This document shows positions 1 to 5,932 of a stretch of 10,081 nt of DNA, piece by piece. The stretch's first letter is position 1, and the number at the start of each line of letters is the position of its first letter. The notes under the pieces are model-generated. The model saw only the letters and a program-made list of their open reading frames with translations, searched no databases and had not been told where the DNA came from. The translations under genes were made by a program, and so were the position numbers. Where the stretch lies: assembly GCA_018663815.1 (NCBI GenBank), contig JABJPQ010000377.1:1-10081 (forward strand). The letters run 5' to 3'. This DNA comes from Halobacteriovoraceae bacterium. GTDB lineage: Bacteria; Bdellovibrionota; Bacteriovoracia; Bacteriovoracales; Bacteriovoracaceae.

Positions 1-410
1 AAAAAAATCAGAATGAAATACGTATTAGAAAGAAGGCAATAAAATACGCTCTTCAATCCCTCTGGGCTAAAGACTTTAAATATGCCACATCAAAAAGAGT
101 GCTCTCTGAGCTTTATCCTAACTGGCCAAAGCTTCCAGGAAATAAGTCTGAAGTTGGAACAATACTTGGTAAGGGTCGGTTTGGGTTTTACTTAGAGCAA
201 GGTGAAAAAATTGATAAACTTAACTCATATAAAATCCCAAACCCTGCGGAATTTCCAGAGTGGTACAAGAAGGATATCTTCCTTCCAAAAACTTATTATT
301 CTAAAAATGGACTCCTCAAAATATTAACTTATGAATATCAGAGGTATCAAAACAATTTCTTCCATAAATTAGCTGTCTGTGAAGATATCCTAGGAGGTTC
401 TGATGAATAA
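1..410 (+). CDS. Hypothetical protein, 5' end outside the window
   Basis: The reading frame is open from the left edge (first full codon at base 3) to TAA at 408-410, so this is the last roughly 136 residues of a longer protein. A GTG at 99 could start a 103-aa product, but no clear ribosome binding site precedes it. The translated sequence upstream of it, basic at first and containing ALQSLWAKDFKYA, looks like continuous protein. The visible part is rich in aromatic and lysine residues, with no signal peptide, membrane segment or motif I recognise. The stop overlaps the next gene by 8 bases, and that gene's AGGAGG lies inside this coding sequence, so the two are very likely co-transcribed. 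Function unknown. Confidence 0.7.
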   Translation, partial: KNQNEIRIRKKAIKYALQSLWAKDFKYATSKRVLSELYPNWPKLPGNKSEVGTILGKGRFGFYLEQGEKIDKLNSYKIPNPAEFPEWYKKDIFLPKTYYSKNGLLKILTYEYQRYQNNFFHKLAVCEDILGGSDE

Positions 411-939
411 GCCCATTACCAAAACAGAACCCGGAACAACATCACCACCAGTGTTTAAAGCTGATCATAACGGCGTTCTTAATAGCCCTGATTCTGATCT
501 AGTGCATAATCAGAAAATGTTAGAGACTACAGGTTCCAAAGATCGAGGCTTCCAAAACCAAATACTCAATGAAGCGGCTTCATCGAACCCCTTTTTTTTC
601 GACAACCCCGAAAAAGCACTTAATCGTACAGCAGCAGCACTTCATGGCATCAATCCAAAAGATACTATTGAGGGAATGTTAGCCTCTCAAATGGTCGCCA
701 TCCACAATCTAACTATGCGATTCACAACTATTGCTTCAGATTCTGAACAACCAACTCGTGCCCGAGAGGAACTAACGAGGCTAGTAATTAAGTTGAGCCG
801 AACATATTCTCTACAGTGTGAGGCTCTCAATAAACATAGAAAGAGTGGTAGTCATCAAATGGTAACCGTCGAACATGTACATGTGCACCAGGGAGGTCAG
901 GCAATTGTAGGAAACATCTCTCCACAAAGTAAGGGGTAG
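403..939 (+). CDS. Accessory-region hypothetical protein with C-terminal VEHVHVHxGGQAIVGN motif
   Basis: A 178-residue soluble protein. The ATG at 403 is set by a strong AGGAGG at 392-397, five bases upstream. Residues 1-60 are polar and probably disordered. Residues 85-145 look helical (EGMLASQMVAIHN, then KLSRTYSLQCEALNKHR). The tail at 153-171 reads MVTVEHVHVHQGGQAIVGN. I recognise this helical body plus histidine-rich tail as a family of uncharacterised proteobacterial proteins found in prophage-like and other accessory DNA, commonly beside an HGGxSTG protein, which is exactly what follows here. The HVHVH run could bind metal, but that is inference. The gene overlaps the previous one by 8 bases, and only 5 bases separate it from the next. 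Molecular function unknown. Confidence 0.85.
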   Translation: MNKPITKTEPGTTSPPVFKADHNGVLNSPDSDLVHNQKMLETTGSKDRGFQNQILNEAASSNPFFFDNPEKALNRTAAALHGINPKDTIEGMLASQMVAIHNLTMRFTTIASDSEQPTRAREELTRLVIKLSRTYSLQCEALNKHRKSGSHQMVTVEHVHVHQGGQAIVGNISPQSKG

Positions 940-944
940 GGTAA

Positions 945-1268
945 GTGAATCTACAAAATGATTTACCCCATACGCCACGGGGATGGCTCAAGAATGGAAA
1001 TCCTCCTGGTGATTTTACAAAGGCCACTCGTTGTGGGGCGAAGACAAGAAAGGGAACCCCCTGCCTTGGTCCTGCTATGAAAAATGGTAAGTGCCGAATG
1101 CATGGAGGCAAAAGCACAGGTGCAAAGACCATAAATGGAAAGCTCAGGGCACAAACTGCCAATTGGAGGCATGGATACTACTCTGTAAAGGCCAAGCGAG
1201 AGCGTAGCAAAATCCATAAATTAATCGCCCAATGCAACGATACTTTAGGCGAGTTATTCCCATGTTAA
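945..1268 (+). CDS. HGGxSTG domain-containing small protein (zinc-ribbon-like)
   Basis: A 107-residue basic protein starting at GTG 945. AAGGGG at 931-936 and AGGG at 938-941 act as the likely ribosome binding site, overlapping the previous gene's stop. The core at residues 28-62 has Cys30, Cys40, Cys50 and His53 in the pattern C-x9-C-x9-C-x2-H, followed by HGGKSTGAKT. This is the diagnostic HGG-STG motif seen in many short proteins encoded by phages, integrative elements and islands of proteobacteria. The Cys/His spacing suggests one bound zinc and, with the basic tail (VKAKRERSK), nucleic-acid binding; that is inference. It pairs with the upstream VEHVHVH gene, and the two often travel together. 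No catalytic residues are apparent, and no one has assigned it a clear role that I know of. Confidence 0.85.
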   Translation: MNLQNDLPHTPRGWLKNGNPPGDFTKATRCGAKTRKGTPCLGPAMKNGKCRMHGGKSTGAKTINGKLRAQTANWRHGYYSVKAKRERSKIHKLIAQCNDTLGELFPC

Positions 1269-1329
1269 CCAACGGCCTATTTTATTAGATAAATATCAGG
1301 AATACTTGGGGATTTCCGATACGTAAGAC

Positions 1330-2844
1330 ATGAAGACAAGAAATTTATCCAAATCACAGTACTGTCGTGGGAAGAAGTGTAAAAAATCACTCTGGCTATA
1401 TCGCAATAAAAAAGAATTGGCAGACACACCCACTGAGTTTATGCAAAATATCTTTGATCAGGGTACGGCTGTTGGTGAACTAGCAACAGATGTTTTTGAA
1501 GAAGGGGTCTTGGTAGGTGAAGACTATACCGAGACTGAACAAGCCCTATCCAAAACTGAAATATTGGTTGCCCAAAACGTACCCGCTATTTTTGAAGCCG
1601 CTTTTATTTTTGAAAGTGTTCTTATAAGGGTTGATGTTTTAAGAAATAACAATGATGGTACTTGGGATCTTATCGAAGTAAAATCAACAAATAGCGTTGA
1701 GCCAAAGTCTCACCTTGATGATGCTGCAATTCAAAAATGGGTTCTTCTAAATTGTGGCATTATAATTAATAAGACAATCCTCATGCACTTAAACAGAGAG
1801 TATGTTCGTGAGGGTGATCTTAATCTCAAGGACCTTTTCGTTCTAGAAGATATCAGCGAAGCTATTCAGCCAAACTATGTCCTTATTGAAAATGAGTTGG
1901 AAAATATTAAAACACATATTTCGCTACCGAAAGAGCCTGAAGAGCTAATTGGAGCTAAATGTAAAAACCCTTATCTCTGTGATTTCAAATCATACTGTTG
2001 GGCTGAGGCACAGCCTGGAACTATACATACCCTTGGTAGAATCAGTGATAAAAAAAGACATGAATTAATGGATATGAGTGTTGCACTAATCGAAGATATT
2101 CCTGATAACTACAAGCTCTCTACTAATCAGCAGATTGAGACTTTGTCATATAAGAACAATGATACTCAAATAGATTTAAAAAATATTAACAATCATCTCA
2201 CTGAATTAAAATATCCTCTTTATTATCTTGATTATGAATCAGTGGCATATGCCGTTCCAAAGTTTGATGGGTCATGGCCTCATAAGCATTTGGTGACTCA
2301 ATATTCTCTACATATACAAGAGACTCCATCTTCAGAACTAATTCACAAAGAGTATTTGCATAATAAAAATACTGACCCCTCTCTGGCTATCACTGAGAGA
2401 CTACTTCAAGATATTAAAGATGATGGTGGGTCAATAATTGTTTACCACAAAACCTACGAGAGAGACAGAACTGGAGAGCTTGCAGCAATGCTGCCTAAGT
2501 TTCAAGATCAATTACACGGGTTGATTGACAGGATGTGGGACCTCGAAACACCTTTTACAAAAAGATGGTATTGGGATAAAGAGTTTAATGGATCAAGTTC
2601 TATAAAAAATGTGCTTCCAGTTTTTGCCCCTGAATTTTCTTATAATGATCTTGAAATAAAAAAAGGTGATACTGCTCAGATGAAATACGGAGAGATGGCA
2701 GAGCTGCCTGAAGAGTCTCAAGAGCGATTGCAAATCTACAATGCTCTTTTAAAATACTGTGAACGTGACACCTTGGCCATGGTTATTATTTTACAGAAGT
2801 TATTTGAAACCCTAAATTATGATCAAGATAAGGTTGCTGTATGA
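1330..2844 (+). CDS. Cas4/RecB-like nuclease fused to DUF2779 (DEDD exonuclease-like) domain
   Basis: A 504-aa protein. An in-frame TAA lies two codons before ATG 1330, so the start is at or after this point; the ribosome binding site is weak. The N-terminal half (about 1-230) is a PD-(D/E)xK nuclease of the Cas4/RecB type: Asp102 in RVDVL and Glu116/Lys118 in EVKST form the active site. Cys12 or Cys17 near the start and Cys211, Cys217 and Cys223 downstream match the split four-cysteine iron-sulfur cluster of this family. The C-terminal half (about 295-495) is DUF2779, with the hallmark PLYYLDYES, then a GSWPHKHLVTQYSLH stretch, VYHKTYER and YCERDT. The acidic residues Asp301, Glu303 and Asp480 resemble a DEDD 3'-5' exonuclease site. 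It is therefore probably a two-nuclease DNA- or RNA-processing enzyme. ATGA at 2841-2844 couples it to the membrane-protein gene. Confidence 0.85.
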   Translation: MKTRNLSKSQYCRGKKCKKSLWLYRNKKELADTPTEFMQNIFDQGTAVGELATDVFEEGVLVGEDYTETEQALSKTEILVAQNVPAIFEAAFIFESVLIRVDVLRNNNDGTWDLIEVKSTNSVEPKSHLDDAAIQKWVLLNCGIIINKTILMHLNREYVREGDLNLKDLFVLEDISEAIQPNYVLIENELENIKTHISLPKEPEELIGAKCKNPYLCDFKSYCWAEAQPGTIHTLGRISDKKRHELMDMSVALIEDIPDNYKLSTNQQIETLSYKNNDTQIDLKNINNHLTELKYPLYYLDYESVAYAVPKFDGSWPHKHLVTQYSLHIQETPSSELIHKEYLHNKNTDPSLAITERLLQDIKDDGGSIIVYHKTYERDRTGELAAMLPKFQDQLHGLIDRMWDLETPFTKRWYWDKEFNGSSSIKNVLPVFAPEFSYNDLEIKKGDTAQMKYGEMAELPEESQERLQIYNALLKYCERDTLAMVIILQKLFETLNYDQDKVAV

Positions 2845-3431
2845 TTGAAGCATTGGCGTTACATAGTGCACAGTTTGCTCTTACAATCGGAAAAGACCAA
2901 GCCGTTAAATATCTAAAGGGAAAGGTGGATCTAAAAGTCTTAGAAACTGTTCAAGCAAAAGTTGAACAGGAAATTAATCAGTTTGTACTTTCTATTCAAA
3001 AACGAACCATCGCTTACGTATCCCTCTCTGTTTTAAATCTTAGTTCTGCTGCCGCAGCACATAGCTGGTCAACAATGGCCTCCCTTAACTATATTGCTCT
3101 AATAATTTCTATTGGTTTTTTGGCCTTTATTATTTCCAATACAGTCAAAACCTTCACGGCTACAGTCGGTTATCTTGAAAATTTTGAAAACCACATAAAA
3201 TTATTGCTCACTGAAGAGTTTAAAAAAGCTAAAGAGAAAAACTGGAAGAATAAGCTCACCCTCCTTGTAAACTCAAAGGATGCACAAGACTACTACCACT
3301 TTGTTCTTGAGCAGATTGTTGAATCCTTCTCCGCCTGGTTAAGAAAAAATAAGAGCCTTCTTTATAGCAGATTAGCTTTTTACTTTATCGCATCTTTTTG
3401 TCTTACTCTCTCAATGAGAGGACTTCTGTGA
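2841..3431 (+). CDS. Hypothetical membrane protein
   Basis: A 196-residue protein of no family I recognise. It starts at ATG 2841 within an ATGA overlap with the stop of the DUF2779 nuclease gene, so translation is probably coupled. Residues 1-52 are soluble and helical. Hydrophobic segments lie at about 57-75 (a weak, alanine-rich one), 82-101 (strong: YIALIISIGFLAFIISN) and 172-192 (YSRLAFYFIASFCLTL). Between the second and third is a charged, lysine-rich soluble stretch of about 65 residues. It could be an inner-membrane anchor or effector working with the nuclease. The layout of a cytosolic enzyme followed by a small multi-span protein resembles many phage-defence operons, but no pore or enzymatic motif is visible. 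The last four bases overlap the GTG of the ASCH gene. Confidence 0.75.
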   Translation: MIEALALHSAQFALTIGKDQAVKYLKGKVDLKVLETVQAKVEQEINQFVLSIQKRTIAYVSLSVLNLSSAAAAHSWSTMASLNYIALIISIGFLAFIISNTVKTFTATVGYLENFENHIKLLLTEEFKKAKEKNWKNKLTLLVNSKDAQDYYHFVLEQIVESFSAWLRKNKSLLYSRLAFYFIASFCLTLSMRGLL

Positions 3432-3784
3432 AAGGATTAATTATCAAAAAAGTCCACCTTGATAATATCATCTCAGGTGAAAAGACATGGGAAATACGCA
3501 GCTCTAATACAAAAATTAGAGGTAAAATTGCACTGATTGAAAGTGGGAGTGGCACTGTTGTTGGCACAGCTTATGTCAGTGATTCCTTTGCTCTTACAGA
3601 TAAGGATCTACTAAAGAATATTGATAAGCATTTGGTCCCTAAAAAGAGTATTAAGGCTGGTTTGAGATATAAACGACCTCATGCTTGGGTGTTAACTAAA
3701 GCCAAGCGACTCAAAAAGCCAAAGCCATATAAGCACAAACAAGGTGCTGTAATCTGGGTAGAAATCGGAAATTTGAAAATCTAA
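3428..3784 (+). CDS. ASCH domain-containing protein (first copy)
   Basis: A 118-residue, single-domain ASCH protein (PUA-like beta-barrel fold). I chose GTG 3428 because AGAGGA at 3417-3422 lies five bases upstream and GTGA overlaps the stop of the membrane-protein gene. A TTG at 3398 would add ten residues with no homology. The family signature is GEKTWEIRS at residues 17-25, giving Lys19, Glu22 and Arg24 at the mouth of the barrel. It is followed by GTAYVSDSF and a final HAWVLTKAKRL...AVIWVEI strand pair. ASCH/PUA-like domains bind RNA or modified nucleobases, and the E. coli member YqfB hydrolyses N4-acetylcytidine. The residue aligned with the catalytic threonine of YqfB (Thr24) is Glu22 here, so the same chemistry should not be assumed. 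It ends the DUF2779 unit and precedes the radical SAM unit. Confidence 0.85.
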   Translation: MKGLIIKKVHLDNIISGEKTWEIRSSNTKIRGKIALIESGSGTVVGTAYVSDSFALTDKDLLKNIDKHLVPKKSIKAGLRYKRPHAWVLTKAKRLKKPKPYKHKQGAVIWVEIGNLKI

Positions 3785-3810
3785 TCACCGATGAACTCTG
3801 TTAAACAACG

Positions 3811-3853
3811 TTTGACACTGTAATGACTACACAAACCATATTTGACGTTGACG
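3811..3853 (+). repeat. TTTGAC/TTGACG direct repeats, candidate operator
   Basis: TTTGAC occurs at 3811-3816 and again at 3841-3846, exactly 30 bases apart (about three helical turns), and TTGACG recurs immediately at 3848-3853. An AACGTT palindrome sits at 3807-3812. The cluster lies just in front of, and overlaps, the -35 region of the promoter proposed for the ribbon-helix-helix gene. Ribbon-helix-helix repressors typically bind short tandem repeats and repress their own operons, so this is a plausible operator. Some of the repeats may simply be alternative -35 hexamers. Confidence 0.35.
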
Positions 3854-3876
3854 CACATTGTTATGCGGCCTATACA
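3848..3876 (+). promoter_or_regulatory. Candidate sigma70 promoter for the RHH-radical SAM-ASCH unit
   Basis: TTGACG (3848-3853) and TATACA (3871-3876) are separated by 17 bases, each five of six to consensus. Transcription would begin near 3882-3884, almost on top of the GGAGG ribosome binding site, giving an unusually short leader of about ten bases. A second, poorer combination uses TTGACA at 3812 with CATATT at 3837 (spacing 19). The 108-base gap in which these lie is the only sizeable break in the plus-strand gene run between 1330 and 5932. Confidence 0.5.
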
Positions 3877-3892
3877 AAGGTTGGAGGATCAA

Positions 3893-4090
3893 ATGTCCAA
3901 AACCAAAGGTATCCGGCTTTCAGATAGTGAAGAAAGGCTCGTTAACGAGTTTCTAAAGAAGAACCCTTTCTTCGACTTTTCATCAATGGCTAGAACCGCA
4001 ATATCTAAATTCATCGAAGATCCCCAAATAAAGCTTACCCCGATAAAAAGGACTAAGCGATATGATAGGGAGAACTCAAATGTCAGATGA
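3893..4090 (+). CDS. Ribbon-helix-helix-like DNA-binding protein, probable operon regulator
   Basis: A 65-residue protein. The start is ATG 3893, preceded by a strong GGAGG at 3883-3887 (five-base spacing). An in-frame ATG at 3842 lacks such a site and would begin upstream of the proposed -10 box. The sequence follows the ribbon-helix-helix plan: a short strand with alternating residues (KGIRLSD, about 4-10), helix A (EERLVNEFLKKN), a turn (PFFDFSS) and helix B (MARTAISKFIED), then a basic tail rich in Lys and Arg. Such proteins act as dimeric repressors, often of their own promoter. The gene overlaps the radical SAM gene by 11 bases and leads the unit, so regulation of that enzyme is the natural inference. 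An antitoxin role is possible, but no toxin partner is evident. Confidence 0.75.
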   Translation: MSKTKGIRLSDSEERLVNEFLKKNPFFDFSSMARTAISKFIEDPQIKLTPIKRTKRYDRENSNVR

Positions 4091-5543
4091 TAATATTAAT
4101 AACATGGAACTTAGAAATAACTCGGATAACGTCATAAGCTTTCCTCCACCATCTGATTCGATAACCTCAGGTTCCTCTAAATCAAAACTAAGTAAAGATA
4201 AAATCCCCACCCCAACATATGACAAACTCTTATCCGAAGGGGAAAAGCTAGATAAGTTATCAAAGTATAACTGTGAATTTGATTATTCCATATACAAAAA
4301 ACTTGAACAAAGATTTGCCCACAAGAATGTTCGTGGCGGTATCGTTAAAAATAATCCCATGAAATTAGTAAATTCACATCACTCCTGTCAGCAGTGCTTT
4401 TACGCCCTAGAAATTGACACCTACGGGAGAGGTTGTGTTCACAATTGCCTTTACTGTTATGCAAAGGCCGAACTTACTGTGCATGGATATTGGAACAACC
4501 CAATGCCTATGCCAATTAACATTAACGAAATCAGAAAGATGTTTTACACCGTTTTTGAAACAGATAAAAAGTCTAAGTGGAGAACCGTACTACAACAAAA
4601 AATTCCACTGCGAGTTGGGTGTATGTCTGACTCCTTTATGTGGATGGATCAAAAATATAAAGTTTCACAAGAGCTACTTAATATACTTAATTATTACGAT
4701 TACCCTTACACCATTTTAACTCGAAGTGACCTTATTGCTCGTGATGATTATTTAAATCTTCTTAATCCTTCGCTCTGCTCCGTGCAGTTTAGTATTGCTT
4801 CCACTAATGATAAAATGAATAAGCTTATTGAGCCGGGGACACCTTCTGCTAAAAGAAGATTAAAGGCGGTAGAGACCCTTTCTAAAGCAGGAATATGGAC
4901 AAGTGTTCGCATTAACCCGATCTTCCCAATCTATCCCGATGGCTATTATACTAACCCTGATTTCAAGTGGGATGGGCCAGTCCCTAAATTTGATTTTACC
5001 ACTTTTGAGATGGTGGATGAGATTGCTGCGACAGGGACCAAATCAATTATTGCTGGTTTTGGACGCTTCAGTTCCTTTGCCTTAAATAATATTGAGAAAG
5101 CTATTGGATTTAATCTCAAGCCATTTTTTAATAAAGATGATGTCAATAAATCAAGACGTGATTGGCATTTCAGCGATAAAGAGATTCGATATTATTATGA
5201 AGAGTTCAAAAGACGTTGTGATAAAGTTGGTGTTGAAAAGACCGTCTGCTATATTGGCAATGGTGAAGAGCATTTCTGGGGCCATCAAGACCTTTGGAGT
5301 AATAAAAAAGATTGTTGTAATATAAAAGATAGAATCGCTTCATTTAAATCTGACACACGACAAGTTCCTTTTGAAGAGAGGCTCAAGTTTACTACGCACA
5401 AATGTTCTAAAGCTATTAACCCTAAACGCCTCCATGAAGATGTTGGTGCATCACCTGAAAGTAAATCTGAAGTTTTCCTTAAATCAATAAAACCCCCGAA
5501 AGACTGGGAATCCAAAAATGATGAGCCTGAGGTAAATATCTAG
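4080..5543 (+). CDS. Radical SAM protein, spore photoproduct lyase-like (COG1533) family
   Basis: A 487-residue enzyme. ATG 4080 follows AGGGAGA at 4067-4073; an ATG six codons earlier has no better site. The cluster motif is GRGCVHNCLYCYA, with Cys119, Cys123 and Cys126 (C-x3-C-x2-C) binding the 4Fe-4S cluster that cleaves S-adenosylmethionine. RVGCMSDSF (178-186), YTILTRSDLIARD (210-222), VQFSIAST (235-242) and the RINPIFP strand (277-283) match the spore photoproduct lyase/COG1533 core. This group includes DNA-lesion repair enzymes and many members of unknown substrate. The protein is much longer than a typical SplB of about 340 residues: it has a Ser/Asn-rich, probably disordered N-terminus, an extra C103-x2-C106 just before the core, and a C-terminal extension with Cys390, Cys412, Cys413 and Cys442. 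The downstream ASCH gene overlaps its stop codon. The substrate is unknown. Confidence 0.88.
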   Translation: MSDDNINNMELRNNSDNVISFPPPSDSITSGSSKSKLSKDKIPTPTYDKLLSEGEKLDKLSKYNCEFDYSIYKKLEQRFAHKNVRGGIVKNNPMKLVNSHHSCQQCFYALEIDTYGRGCVHNCLYCYAKAELTVHGYWNNPMPMPININEIRKMFYTVFETDKKSKWRTVLQQKIPLRVGCMSDSFMWMDQKYKVSQELLNILNYYDYPYTILTRSDLIARDDYLNLLNPSLCSVQFSIASTNDKMNKLIEPGTPSAKRRLKAVETLSKAGIWTSVRINPIFPIYPDGYYTNPDFKWDGPVPKFDFTTFEMVDEIAATGTKSIIAGFGRFSSFALNNIEKAIGFNLKPFFNKDDVNKSRRDWHFSDKEIRYYYEEFKRRCDKVGVEKTVCYIGNGEEHFWGHQDLWSNKKDCCNIKDRIASFKSDTRQVPFEERLKFTTHKCSKAINPKRLHEDVGASPESKSEVFLKSIKPPKDWESKNDEPEVNI

Positions 5544-5932
5544 TGGCGAAAAAAGAATATTCTGGGATTAACATACAGTGGCCAATATCTGAGCTAATTC
5601 TGACTGGTAAAAAAACTATTGAAACACGTACGTACCCAATCCCAAATCATTATCTAAATAAGGAAATGATTCTAATAGAAACCCCTGGCAAAAAAGGGAA
5701 TTTTAAATCAAGAATGAGAGGAATTATTCTCTTTACAGATTGTTTTGAATACGAAAATAAATCAGCTTTTTATAAGGACTCTAAAAAACACTGTGTAACC
5801 CCAAATTCAGAATGGGCTTGGATCGACAAACCTAAATGGGGCTGGAAGGTTGAAATAAAAAAACTTTTCCCTAAACCTCTCCCTCTTCAAAAGAGAGCAG
5901 GGATAAAATTTTCTCGGGGAATATTCCTTTAA
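5543..5932 (+). CDS. ASCH domain-containing protein (second copy)
   Basis: A 129-residue ASCH (PUA-like) protein. The GTG at 5543 shares its first base with the TAG stop of the radical SAM gene (TAGTG), and TGAGGT at 5528-5533 provides a ribosome binding site, so translation is tightly coupled. The signature GKKTIETR at 22-29 places Lys24, Glu27 and Arg29 as in the first ASCH protein. Next come a MILIETPGK strand, RMRGIILFTDCFEY, and a tryptophan-rich WAWIDKPKWGWKVEIKKL pair near the C-terminus that could stack on a base. The two ASCH proteins share the motif but little else, so they are distant paralogs, not a recent duplication. A role as partner, reader or downstream hydrolase for the radical SAM product is inferred from coupling only. 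It ends tail-to-tail with the restriction gene. Confidence 0.85.
   Translation: MAKKEYSGINIQWPISELILTGKKTIETRTYPIPNHYLNKEMILIETPGKKGNFKSRMRGIILFTDCFEYENKSAFYKDSKKHCVTPNSEWAWIDKPKWGWKVEIKKLFPKPLPLQKRAGIKFSRGIFL

Noticed and set aside
827..1217. Minus-strand open frames opposite the HGGxSTG gene
   Set aside because: They lie antisense to a recognised protein family, have no ribosome binding site, and translate to low-complexity, hydrophobic or cysteine/proline-rich sequence.
3398..3427. Upstream TTG start for the first ASCH gene
   Set aside because: It has no ribosome binding site, and the added ten residues are outside the ASCH domain; GTG 3428 has AGAGGA five bases upstream and a GTGA overlap.
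3842..3892. Upstream ATG start for the RHH gene
   Set aside because: It precedes the candidate -10 and lacks a ribosome binding site, whereas ATG 3893 has an ideal GGAGG.
4414..5515. Additional short open frames inside the radical SAM gene on both strands
   Set aside because: The radical SAM frame holds clear motifs through this stretch; the others are frame shadows without ribosome binding sites or recognisable domains.
4080..5543. Genuine spore photoproduct lyase
   Set aside because: The protein is about 150 residues longer, with extra cysteines and a non-sporulation gene context; only the radical SAM core resembles SplB, so the substrate is left open.
3893..5543. Classic toxin-antitoxin pair with the RHH protein as antitoxin
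   Set aside because: The overlapping partner is a large radical SAM enzyme, not a small toxin, so a regulator role is more likely.
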